A DNA stretch of 64,000 nucleotides, taken from Phylloscopus collybita. Lineage: Eukaryota; Chordata; Aves; Passeriformes; Phylloscopidae. Positions 1 through 11,047 of the stretch are shown in pieces; within the stretch, counting starts at the first letter, position 1, and every line of letters starts with the position of its first letter. Both the position numbers and the translations under genes were made by a program. Location of the stretch: assembly GCA_027886175.1 (NCBI GenBank), contig JAJNNQ010000027.1, positions 6,586,001-6,650,000 on the forward strand, written 5' to 3'. Under the pieces are notes generated by a model. It did no database searches, was not told where the DNA came from, and was given only the letters and a program-made list of their open reading frames with translations.

Positions 1-592
1 TGGATGCTTTCCCAGCTCCACAAAGAGAGAGGCAGAGTGAAAAGCAGCCGGGCGGTTCAAGAGCCGCTGGCGGGGCGGGAGTGGGACTCAGCAGCTCCAC
101 CACAGAGACCCCATAGATGTGGGACCCTGTGCTGAGAGGTGTCGAACATCTGGGAGGCCCTTTCACTGGGAACAGGCACTGCAGGTGGCTGGGATGTGGC
201 TGGTAGCTATGCTGTAATTATAGGAAGCCGGAGAGAGAAGCAGATTTAAATCAAATGACTACTGAGTTAAAGCATGAGAATTCCTACGTAATTTATGGTG
301 CATTAAATAGCCTAAATATTCTCTCCTCATGAGTTACTCTAATAGCTAATAGCTCTCATTTCAAGGCAGCGTTTTCTGTGATTCACCTTCATCTAGATTT
401 TTCTTCCCAGCTGGCAAGTACCACAGTAAAATTTCCTCCTCCAATGAGTGGTATTTCCTTCAAATGATCCAAGTTCCTTAGGATATCAGCTTGCTAAACT
501 CTGGTTACATTGAACAAGAGTGAAACTTTAAACAAAGTCACCAAACAGTCTCAAAAGCACCTCAGGAAGGTTTATGGCTGTACCTGGGAGAC
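1..592. other. non-coding, no recognised element
   Basis: No splice-supported exon, repeat family or long coding frame is visible here. Composition is ordinary, with AT-rich runs around 240-360. Confidence 0.6.
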
Positions 593-728
593 ATGGATGG
601 ATGGATGGATGCATGGATGCATGGATGGATGGGTGGACGGATGGATGGGTGGATGGATGGATGGATGGATGGATGGATGGATGGATGAATGGATGGATGG
701 ATGGATGGATAGATGGATAGATGGATGT
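593..728. repeat. (ATGG)n microsatellite
   Basis: About 34 tetranucleotide units, mostly ATGG, with scattered variants (GCATGG, GGGTGG, ATAGATGG). Short methionine/aspartate/tryptophan-like frames across it are artefacts of the repeat. Likely length-polymorphic. Confidence 0.95.
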
Positions 729-745
729 GGCCTCAAGGTCCTACA

Positions 746-992
746 GACACACTTGGGGCACACTGACTGTTATTTGTGAGGTGTCAAACAGCCTGGAGGG
801 AGTTTCTGGAGACTCATCCATCCCAGCTCAAGAAGGGGTCACGGATGATGGAATCACGTACAAGGCAGTGAAAACCACGGGACATGAGCCCAGCTGAGTG
901 TGATCAGCACAGCAGAGCAGAAAGTCAGAGAGGAGACTGGCAAGAACACCCCTCCTTATCCCTGATCCAACCTCCTTTCTGACAAGGGTTTG
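746..992 (+). repeat. 247-bp direct repeat, copy 1
   Basis: This stretch, from GACACACTTGGGGCACACTG to GACAAGGGTTTG, recurs at 1845-2091 in the same orientation with roughly 8 differences. It starts 18 bases after the microsatellite. No TE family was recognised, and it encodes nothing I can support. Confidence 0.9.
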
Positions 993-1844
993 AAGTTAAC
1001 TCAGGATGTCGGAGCCCTGCCCAGTCAAGCTTTGAAAAACTCCAAGGTTGCAAATGGCAAAATCTCTCCACCTGCACAACTCTTGATTAAACCCTGTCTC
1101 TTTTACCAGGAGCCACTTTACTCTCTTGGCTGGGAGGCACCAGTTTGTACCACAACTTCTGGGCTGCTGTGATGTGTGGTTTGCTGGGAGCATCCCCATG
1201 GACACTGGCAGGTGTTTCCCACACAGATTGCTGGAAGCAGGAGCATGCACAGGAGATTCTCCCAACCCATTCATCGAAGCCTTCAAAGTGACCTAAGCCC
1301 AGCCAGGGCTCTGAGCTGACCCAAAACCCCAGAGCTAGCAGGCTCCAAGAGCCAGCAGCAGGAAAAGACCCAGAGCAGAAGGCACAGAGAAATTGGAAAA
1401 TCTTTTTCCTGCTGCCACCTACAGTTTGGAGTGTGGCAGGAGGCCGGGCTGAGAGCCGGGGGAAGGCAGGGAAGGGGAAGGCTGAACTCCAGTGTCTATC
1501 ACAGCTCTTCCCAGCCAAGGCAGCAGCTGCCGGGAAGCTGCTGCCATCTACTGATGCGAGGGCGGCCGGCACTGGGATCAGCGGGCAGTTCGGGAATAAC
1601 TTCATAGCACATGAGTGACACACACCCCAGAGACTGGAACAGGAGATTGAGCTCCCACTCTAAAAATCTTCTCCCTCAGAAGAGGCCCGAAGCCGGCCTC
1701 AGGCCTGAGGTGCTGCACAGCGTTGTCCTGCTCAGCAGGTTCTCCTCGGCTGAAGTGAGAGGACAGCGGCTGCAGCACCCTCAGGCACCTCCTTGGGGCT
1801 TCCTGGAGCTGGGTTTTCCAGCACTAATTTGTCACTGCAAAAAG
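993..1844. other. spacer between the two 247-bp repeats
   Basis: Unique sequence separating the direct repeats. It is open on the minus strand for 178 codons (1087-1623), but no splice sites, domain or repeat supports coding. Confidence 0.5.
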
Positions 1845-2091
1845 GACACACTTGGGGCACACTGACTGTTATTTGTGAGGTGCCAAACAGCCTGGAGGGA
1901 GCTTCTGGAGGCTCACCTATCCCAGCTCAAGAAGGGGTCACAGACCATGGAATCACGTACAAGGCAGTGAAAACCACGGGACATGAGCCCAGCTGAGTGT
2001 GATCAGCACAGCAGAGCAGAAAGTCAGAGAGGAGACTGGCAAGAACACCCCTCCTTATCCCTGATCCAACCTCCTTTCTGACAAGGGTTTG
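1845..2091 (+). repeat. 247-bp direct repeat, copy 2
   Basis: Second copy of the repeat at 746-992, about 97% identical by eye, offset by 1099 bases. Same length without obvious indels. Confidence 0.9.
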
Positions 2092-4759
2092 CTCCTCCCT
2101 GCTGTGAGGAGCACCCTGAACCCCAGTGCCCCTGGTCCCCATCACCACACTGAACCACTCCAATGTGATTTTTAGTGTCCCCAGGGATTTTCTCCCAAAT
2201 CCTGGTGGAATAGAGCTCTGCCACGCCAAAACACTGGCAACAAGAGGTGCATAGCCAAGTCTGGGTGTCCAGGAAGACTCCTGCCCTTGCCCTTTCCTCC
2301 CTAAAACTCACCCAAAACTAAAAGCTCTTACACAGTGTTTTTGAAGCAGGTTGGTCTTCACCTCCCCTGCCAGGCCTCCTGGTCAGATGCGATGACAGGG
2401 GGAGCAATGTCCTCCCAGTGCCATCCCCCTCAACTCTGCAAACTGCTCTGCAAACTCCAGATGGGGTTTCAGTCCTGCTCCTCCTCCAGGAGCACTGACA
2501 TTTTTAGTCTCCTGCATATCTTCTTCCAGAAGTAGCTGATGGCAAATGGAAGAATCCCTACATCTGCGTCTCCCTGGGCTCCATGTGGAGCTTTTGCAGG
2601 AGGAAAGGAGAGAGGAGGAGAATGGCTGAGTAACTTCCTGGCTGAGAGTGAAAAAATCCCATTCTGTATCATCTTTGGCTTCCTCTGCATGATTAAAGTT
2701 GCACATTCATCCTCCCCAGGCAGCTTTTGAATCAGCTGTTTCTCCTTCCCTGTGCAATTTGGGTGGTGGGTCGGATGGAGAGAGGAAGTCAAACCACACC
2801 AAAAGGCCAGGGCAGAGCTGTTCCAGCCAAGCAGCAACGACACACAGACCTCAGGTGACCAAGGATTTGCAGCAGGAGCCAGAGCAAGCAGTGGCTTCCC
2901 AAGGGAGATGCCACCCAGGCGAGAGCTGTCATAAAACTGTCAGCAGGGTTCATGCTGGAGAGCCCAAAGGGATCCAACCTCATGCAAGAGAGGGTTGAAA
3001 AGGACAGTAATAAATGACTCTGAAGTTAATTCTGAGGTGGCTTGGCTTGGGGATGCAGAAGGAAAGAGAGCAGGACAGGTCCCACCCAGGAAAGATGTGT
3101 GGGGGTCTTGTTCAAACAAACAGGGGAGTGATAGAGCTTTTGGATTAATAAAGCAGAGGGAATACACAGGGGTCTGTGCTCCAGGGGAAATGAGGTCAGG
3201 CTCTGTCAATGCATCCCTCAGCAAGCAAAGACAGCTCCAAAGCGCCTCAGACTCACTCAGGAAGGTTTCCAAGGACTAAAAGGACCCTCTCAGTTCATTC
3301 CCCTCCTTCAATGCAGGCTTTGTAGTGCTCCCACTTCCAGGACCAGCAATATCCCTTCCTGCTCTGTCTTCCTCCAGCCTCAGGGCTGCAACAGAGCCGG
3401 GTTTGTTGGGTGGCACAAAGGGACCACAGAGCATCTCCCCCAGATGCGTGGCACATCCCTCCTCCAGCTGCCCCTCCCACAGCCCTGTTCTGCCTCTCCT
3501 CACTTCTGCCACACTCAGCATAAACACACCAATCTCACAGTCCCAGCCTAAATGTCAGCTCAGTTTAGCCTGGCAGCCAGCAGCACCCAGATCTGTGCTC
3601 TGCCCACACTCCCCTTTGTGCTTCACAGGGACTCTGCCACCCCAGTGTCACACTGCTGCTCCCATCACGGACAGGATGGGGAATCAGGGGGCAGCAGGGG
3701 TGTGAACACTCATTTCCAGCAGTGCCAAGAGGATTTTGCAGAGTGAAATCACTTCTCTCCATCAGACAGCTAAGAGAGCACCAGGACAGCATGGTTTTTC
3801 CAGGGAGTAGAAATTTTAAAAGCCGTATTTTGAGAGGAAACTCAATGTTGCAGAGCCTCAGCAGGTCACAAGGCTTTCCCAGCATCATCCCAGCAGCAAA
3901 CTGAATTATCATGTCTGACATTTCCCCTGTCCCCCCCCACAAAGGCCAAAATAATTCCTTTGCTCTGGATACAGATCAGTTGGCAAACAAGCTTTCAGAC
4001 ACAATTATTTTGCCCTGAGAGGATTCTGCAGCTGCTCCTCTTTTTCTTGAGATCAATACCTAAAGGATAATCCTGCAGATTATCCTACAGTTTGGTGCTG
4101 TTAGCTCAAGCTCCCTTGTTTGCTTTATTTCCTTCAAGAAATACAACTCCTTCTGGTCGGGGGAGGGAAGTGTTTTTGTATTCTGTATTTCCACAAATGA
4201 GACCTGACATCATAAATTGTCTGTAGTTGCTTGGAGATGGATTTTGTTGACTTTTTAGTTAAATTGAAACCTTTTCTGAGCACATACCGATTTCAGGTGG
4301 TGAGTCATTCCTTCCCAAAAGAGCAGAGCAAACAATAGCAACCACTTAAACAAAAAACAGAGCAGATTTACTTCCAAATCCAGCACCCATATTGTTTTAA
4401 AGCAAATCAAATCTGTGGGAGTTTATTCTCCTGCAAAGTCCCACAGGTCTAAGGCAGCAGAGATCAGAACTCTGTGCTTTGGAGGGTTATTTTTATTTGT
4501 TTTGAACAATTCAGAACATCCAGGATAGCAACTCTTGACTATTTGTGGCTGAAAAGTTTCCCAGGTGTAAACTGGAAGAGATGGGAGAATATCTCTGCTA
4601 CTCCTGGGACAGGCAGGATGTTCCTAAAATAAAGTTTTATTTCAGAATAACTGCTTTAGAGTATTTGTTTTCTGTCCAATAGATCAAGATTCATAAAGCT
4701 CCACAATTAATCATCAAAAGCATCCTACCTGTGGGATGAAGGAATCTTCAAAACCTGAG
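2092..4759. other. non-coding, unique
   Basis: No gene, known repeat or RNA gene seen. The part after 3950 becomes AT-rich. Short frames lack splice context. Confidence 0.5.
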
Positions 4760-5066
4760 GGACTTCTGAGGGGTTGCTGGAAGTGTAGTGATGGGACAAG
4801 GGGCAATAGCTTCAAACTGAAAGAGAGTAGATTTAAATTAGATGTTAGGAAGGAATTTTCCCTGTGAGGGTGGTGAGGCCCTGGCACAGGGTGCCCAGAG
4901 AAGCTGTGGCTGCTCCATCCCTGGAAGTGTCCAAGGCCAGGCTGGACAGGGCTTGGAGCAGCCTGGGATAATGGAAGCGTGTTCCACCCCTTGGCAGGGG
5001 GTGGAACAAGATGAATTTAAGGGCCCTTCCAACCCAAGCCCTTCCACAATTCAATTAATTTGAGGA
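4760..5066 (+). mobile_element. CR1 LINE 3' fragment
   Basis: Contains the diagnostic CR1 3' region: GATGTTAGGAAGGAATTTTC, then GTGAGGCCCTGGCACAGGGT, a CCCAGAGAAGCTGTGGCTGC stretch, CCAAGGCCAGGCTGGACAGG, and a tail reading GGGCCCTTCCAACCCAAGCC. Orientation is sense. It is 5'-truncated, as usual for CR1, and has no coding capacity. Confidence 0.95.
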
Positions 5067-5765
5067 CTTCAAAAATTAAGGTCTGAGGTGGACACAGGGA
5101 GCTCCAGGTCACTCCCTTGATCAGCCTCCCGAGGCAGGGGAAGGTGACACTTTGTCTGTGAGCTCCAGGCCAGCACACGGTACCCCCAGGTGGCACAGCA
5201 GCACAGCAGAGTGGCAGCAGCCACCTCCCAAAAACAGCAAACACCCCAAGGCACCACATCCCCTCTGGCCCTGACCTGCAGACCTCACCCTGCACATCCA
5301 TCCATCGGGATCCTGCACAGGAGCACGGGGAGCACCCAAAATCCACCAGGGCAGAGCACTGGAGGCGCTGCAAACGCCACATTTCTGCCAAGACGTTGCC
5401 CTGAAACTGCAACTCCAGCATCAGGTTTGACCCTTGAGACACAAAGGATTCCCAGCCGAGTTTCCACTGCCTGGCAAATGTGTTTTGGGAGCTCCCTGTG
5501 AGGTATAAAGTGAGAGAAGGGATCTTTGGGTGTGAAACCTGCCAGGCGGATGAGGCGACACGGCGACAGCCCCACAAGGTGGCAGAGCTCCATCGCTCAT
5601 CACCCGGGTGCGGGGATGCACCAGCACCGGGATGCTCCACACCGGGGGAACTGAGCCTTCCCCAGCCTCCCTAAAACGGGGATAAATCAGGTGTAAATCT
5701 GCTCGGAAAACAGGGGCAACAGTTCTTGGGGGTTTGGGCACAGATGCACAGAACAGAAAAAATTA
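5067..5765. other. non-coding, moderately GC-rich
   Basis: Slightly GC-rich, with a 207-codon minus-strand frame that runs on into the CR1 fragment and is therefore not a gene. No other element seen. Confidence 0.5.
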
Positions 5766-5975
5766 ATTTTTTTGTGTGTTTTTTTTTTGTTTGGTTTTGT
5801 TGGGGTTTTTTGTGGGTTTGTTTGTTTGTTTTTGTTTGGTTTTTGTTTGGTTTTTTTGTGGGGTTTTTTGGGGTTTTTTGTGTGTGTGGTGGGGGGGTTT
5901 TGGGGTTTTTTGTGTGTGTGGTGGGGGGGTTTTGGGGTTTTGATTGGTTGGTTGGATTTTTGTTTGTTTTTGGTT
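5766..5975 (+). repeat. T/G low-complexity tract with 32-bp G-rich tandem repeat
   Basis: A (TTTG/TTTTG)n tract that includes two exact copies of a 32-bp unit (5870-5901 and 5902-5933) plus a partial third. Each unit has a G4 run and a G7 run separated by T/GT stretches. Five runs of four or more G lie on the plus strand within about 70 bases, which is G-quadruplex potential. Confidence 0.85.
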
Positions 5976-6314
5976 TTGTCTGCACTGAGGTTTCTCAGAG
6001 AGTTTTGCTGGGAGCTATTAGGAAGTTCTCAACCCACTCGAGGGAATTGTAAACTGGGAAAGAAAAGGCAAACTCTCAAGCAGGGAAATGTTGCTTTTAT
6101 AAATGGTAACAGTGCTCCAGAAGTGAATGGGGGAAATAATCTGGATTTCAGGTTTTCAGATTTCTTGACAAGCTGTTCAAAAATGGGAAATTTCTTCCTG
6201 TCATCTCTGTATGTGCCTCGCTTCAGCTCAGTTTAACAACTGGCAATAAACTGGTCATAAACACATTTCAGCAGAAGACTAACACTAAGGTTCTAAGCTT
6301 CAGAACAATTATAC

Positions 6315-6480
6315 TAAAAAAAAAAGATAAAAAAGATAAAAAAGAAAAAAAAAGGAAAAAAAGGGGGGAAAAAAGAAAAAAGAAAAAAGAAAAAAAAAAC
6401 CGAAGAGAAAGAAAAAAAAAAAAAAGGAAAAAAAAGGAAAAAAAAAAAAAACCAAAGGAAAAAAAAATTAAAAGAGAAAG
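6315..6480 (+). repeat. A-rich homopurine tract
   Basis: About 165 bases of nearly pure purine on the plus strand (A runs broken by G or GG). The minus-strand frame across it (Phe/Leu/Ser-rich) is an artefact. Confidence 0.9.
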
Positions 6481-9400
6481 AACCAGCAAGAAAAATACAT
6501 AATAAGCATTATCTTGTCATAGTTCCTGATCAGCTGAGGAAGAACTATAGAATAACTACAACTTTCAGCCCTGCTGTCACCATTGTTCCAGGCTGGGCAG
6601 AGGCACATTTGGTTTAGTTTGGGTGAAGCAGGACATTCCTGCGCATGTCCCTGGACTCAGAGCAGGCTCGTGGTTTTCCTCCCTGCAATCCACTCCCTTT
6701 CTGTAGGGCTGGAGTCTCCCTTATCACAGCTTGGTTTGGAGCTGGCTCAGGTTTTAAATAAGCACCAGGACACAAACCTGGAGCCTGGTCTGCAGAGGAG
6801 AGAAGTGAATCACAGCCACTCCAGCCAATGGACAAATGGGAGGTTTCACGCCCCGAGTGGAAATCAGAGAGGTGTGATCTTGAAAAAGAATGCCCTCTGA
6901 AGTGAGGGGAAGCTTCAGGAGGACTTTTTCACCAGAGGAAATCATTCTTAAAGAAAAGGGACAATTTGCTAAAGCAAAATTAAACCTTCTGTCACTCAAG
7001 CACCCAAATCAGCAGCCTGACAAAACAGTTGCTGTAGCAACAGGTGGGAAAAAAAATGCCACAGGAAACTCAGCTATTCCCCTACCCCCCAATAAACTGA
7101 GGAAGAACAGTTTCTAATTGCACTGAGCCTCACACAGATGTGCAGTGGCTCAGCCCCCGTGGGCTGAGGTTTGTGCTGGGATGCTGCAGAGCCAGGGCAG
7201 AGCTCTCAGTTTGTTGTTGCAAACCCTTCCTCTTCATCAGCCTGAGAAAAGCTGGGAAACCCTGACTGATCTGTGAAGAGCTTCCTTTGCCTGCTGTCCA
7301 GGAGAGGGAGGAAGCCTTTGAGGAAGCTGCAGTGTGAGTTCTCCAGGAAAGGGAAAGAAAAAAGTTTCCAAAAAATCAAATTTGTAATTGATAGATTTGG
7401 CCCATAAGGGCCAAAGAAATCCAAGTGCATTTGCCCTCAGCCCCTGTGCAGTGCATTTCCAAGGAGTTTTCAAAAAAAATGCCATTTCCAGCAGGATTGA
7501 TCAGACTTTGCAGGGGCAAAGCAGCCAAAACCAAATGTACCCCAAGAGCCATGAACCTCAGCTTGCCTGGGCTGCCAGTGCCCCAGGGCTCCTCTCAGAT
7601 CTGCCCACCAGCTACACTGTGAGAGAACAGACACAAAAATCCCAATTTCTGCAGTCGTGGCACGCACTGGCCCCTGCAATACAGTTGATTCCTGCCTTTC
7701 CTTTAATTACTTCTTCAGTTATTTGCAGTAATTGTAGTGATGCTGGAGAAGAGCCATTGGTCTGGGGGTGGCTGAGGAGGCTGCTGCTGTCAGGACAAGC
7801 AGGAAAGGCTTTGCAAACCACAAACTCTGCAGGTCCCCCCAGCACCAGAAGGATTTTGCTCCTGCACCTCTGCAACCTGCACATCCTCCATCCTGAGCAT
7901 CACCCCTGCCCCTGGAGCTCCAACTCCCAAGAGATGGGCTGCAGTAAGGGCATGTTTGCTTCTGGTCAGTGAAACTGAAACAGAACAACCTCTGCAAACA
8001 TCACACCTCTCCACAGAGACCCCAGACAGACCAAACAGTGCTCTGCCTTTTCATAAAAGCAGCCTTTGCCAGGCCCAGGAGGTAATTACTGCCTCCACAG
8101 ATGCCTCTGGCATCCCATTTGTGGGTATTTTTATCTTGCCAAGGAGCCAGAACTTTCCTGTGAGCCCCATTCTGTGCTCTGTGCTCTGAAGGGCTCATCC
8201 ATCCCTCATTTGCCCTGCTTCATATATTACTTTCATCTCTTTTCCTCTAATAAAGCAGCTTTTAATTCCTGATTCTGGTGCTTCCAGTTCTCAGAACCAG
8301 CACGGAAAGAGTATTACAGTCCCCTCAGGTTTATATAAACATGTCCTTTTTATTAACCTTCATCATGGCTGTCTGAGCTGAAATGCTAACAGTTGGCCAA
8401 AAAAAAACAGCAGTAGAAATGGTTTGGGCAGCTCTTTTAGGTAGGTCAGTAGTAAGGTGCTTAATTCAGGGAAGAGTTATTTCATGGCTGAAAATATTCT
8501 CTCTGGTGATTTGTTTTCTTCTTCCAGGTCTTTTTGCTTGCTCCAACAATCCCTAATAATCCTATAAACTGGCAAAGCCCCATCAGCACCCACTAAATAG
8601 TGTTTCCCTTCTCTGCATCATTATGGAGTCATCAAAAAAAAAACCCAAAAAAAAACAAACCCTCCCTCCAAAAAAAAAATTGTTTTTTCTCTTTTTCCAA
8701 AACTCTCACTTCCAGCCTGTGGTTCTGGCTAATTCATAACACACCACTGCAAAACAACATTGAATTATAGAGGAAGACAGTGGGAAGCTTTGACACCATC
8801 AGTGTTTGGAGGAATTAATGGGAGCAGACTGTTAAATATGATTATTTTCCTCTGCCTTTCCTTAGGGTGCCGATCACTGGAGCACAAGTGCCACGTGCAT
8901 TAATTAATTGAAACAACACATTTACATGATTAGGGATTAACTCCTGTGCTTCTCCATTGACTAATTAGTGCATCTATAGATCTATTTAGAAAGAAAATAC
9001 CTTGGGGAAGGCAGGAGCCTTCAGAGTTTATTTCATATAAAGTGGCTGTCAAATTCAGGGATTAGAAAAATGCTCACTTCTCCCTTCCCTCCCCTGGCAC
9101 CTCATATTTGCTTCTGTTATTTCTCTTGACTCCCATGTGGCATCTGCCACACGTTTTACCAAGAAAACACCGCTGAGGTTTTCTTCCCTCATTTTGGTCC
9201 CAAGTTTCCTGTTGGTTGTCATCCTCGGGCTGCTCATGGGCTCCAGCTGTCAACACACTCTGGTGGAAAAGAATATTTTACTCTGGGGATTTCAGCCTGA
9301 TGGATTAATTAACTTTCCCTTCTCCTTCAGCTCTCTGTCTTCTCAGGGACTCTCACAGTTCACCCCCAGCATGACCAGTCTTCATTTGATTTTCTTTTTC

Positions 9401-10067
9401 TTGTTGTAGGACACAGGACAAGAAAAGAAGAGGTAAAGCTGCCCAGCTCAGGAAGCAACACAGGGTTTTGTAGTAGTCTGTAGCTACAGCCTCTCAAATG
9501 CTCCATCCTTGGCAGAAAACTGCACAGAATATTGATTTTTAACACCAATTAATCCTTTAAAACCTTACCTGAGTGCACAATGACTTCCCACCACTGCTCA
9601 GAGAAGAGGCTTTGCTTCCCCTGTTCTCCCAGAGAGTCTTCCAGGGACCTTCCTGATGGCTTAAAGGCAGCACTTCAAGGTATAAGAAGCATAAAATATA
9701 TATGATAATAATTCATATATAAGAAGCAGTAAAAAAAAAATAAAAATCCCACTTTTCTGTCCCTAGAGCCTCACTTGTATTCATTTAAATGAATCTTGGC
9801 CAAAATCTTGGCATAATAACCACTTTCACCATCACCTCCACCCAGAAGAACTCTGCTCCTTTCCAGGGCTGGCTGGGTAGGAGGCTGAGGAGGGGCAGGG
9901 AGAGGAGAGTGAATTCATTCATTACCTGTACCTGATGAGAGCTTCTCTCTTTCCCCAGCTCCAACAGTGGAGTTTCCTCTGCTGTGGGCAGGCTGAGCCC
10001 TCTCCTCCTGCTGAGCTGTCCTGTGGCTGAGCACAGCAAACTTTGGGAATCAATCTCCTTTCCTTTA
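6481..10067. other. non-coding, with an AT-rich possibly conserved stretch
   Basis: No exon or recognised TE. 8860-8990 is dense in homeodomain-type TTAATTA/CTAATTAG cores and an E-box-like CACGTG, and resembles a conserved non-coding element. That is an impression only and needs an alignment. A-rich runs occur at about 8634-8680. Confidence 0.4.
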
Positions 10068-10290
10068 CCCCTTTATGAGGCTTTTGGTTTGAAGTGGAGG
10101 GAAATCCTTGCTGGGGTTTTCTCTGTAGCACAAATATCCAATATATTCATCTTATCCCTGCAGATCTTCATTCTGCACATCCTCATTAACACGCTCACAT
10201 AAAGGCCACTACATGCACATTTATGATTTATTTATGCTGTATTGCCACAGATCCTCTGTTTTAACATCTGGACACAAGCAGATGTTACAC
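10068..10290 (+). repeat. left copy of ~222-bp direct repeat flanking an LTR
   Basis: Begins CCCTTTATGAGG and ends GATGTTACAC. It recurs at 10826-11047 with about six substitutions, and the LTR lies exactly between the two copies. Confidence 0.9.
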
Positions 10291-10825
10291 GTTATAAATG
10301 CATGTTTTGGAGTTGGCTTTTTGCATATAACAAGCTGATTGCTTTATGTATAATATGAGAAGGTTGTATTGCATGTTCTTTTATTAATAGAATTTGAAAA
10401 ATGTGATGGATGAATATTCTTAGATTGTAACAAAGTAGAGATGGGATTGTTGTAACTCCTCAAATAGATAGAAGACAGGAGGGGCATCTGGAATCCCTGA
10501 AGATAAGGAACAATTGAGCCTTGTTGAAGAAGACTGATATACCACCCCCATCCAGACTCTACGGAGCCCCAAAAATAAACTGTGTACTTAAGGGGGGGTC
10601 TTGAAATCAAAAATGAATATTTGGTTTAATTTAAATATGGTTACATTTAAATATGTAACACAGAAGTCCTTAAAACAAAGGATCTGAAAAGAGACAGGGT
10701 GCTGATCTCATTGGTATCGGCACCTCGGCCGAAAAAGCTTTGGTTTTTTGTCTCCTAATTGTCTACTTTATTTTATTTTTATTAAACTTATAAATTTTAC
10801 ATAAAAGTGAATTGAGTTTTTCACA
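10291..10825 (+). mobile_element. solo LTR of an endogenous retrovirus
   Basis: About 535 bases homologous to the LTR at 39648-40206: same start (GTTATAAATGCAT), shared internal stretches including GATTGTAACAAAGTAGAGAT, a 3' part with ATTAAACTTA, and the end TTTTTCACA. The first T of the expected TG terminus is absent or changed (the preceding base is C). No internal retroviral coding region is present, so this is a solo LTR. Orientation is inferred from the ATTAAA-type signal near the 3' end. Confidence 0.8.
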
Positions 10826-11047
10826 CCCTTTATGAGGCTTTTGGTTTGAAGTGGAGGGAAATCCTTGCTGGGGTTTTCTCTGTAGCACAAATATCCAATA
10901 TATTCATCATATCCCTGCAGATCTTCATTCTGCACATCCTCATTAACACGCTCACATAAAGGCCACTACATGCACATTTATGCTTTATTTATGCTGTATT
11001 GCCACAAATCCTGTGTTCTAACATCTGGACACAAGCAGATGTTACAC
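10826..11047 (+). repeat. right copy of ~222-bp direct repeat flanking an LTR
   Basis: Starts directly after the terminal CA of the LTR and ends at the same GATGTTACAC as the left copy, followed by unrelated CTTTGCTC. See the left copy at 10068-10290. Confidence 0.9.

Noticed and set aside
593..728. Repetitive array as a CRISPR-like structure
   Set aside because: A simple tetranucleotide repeat with no spacers, in a vertebrate genome.
5017..5640. 207-codon minus-strand frame
   Set aside because: Overlaps a CR1 fragment and has no splice or domain support.
5726..6236. Phe/Gly-rich membrane-like frames
   Set aside because: Products of the T/G low-complexity tract, not genes.
7388..7972. 194-codon plus-strand frame
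   Set aside because: The reading starts at GTG or non-ATG sequence, has no domain or splice logic, and matches chance expectation for a 64-kb window.
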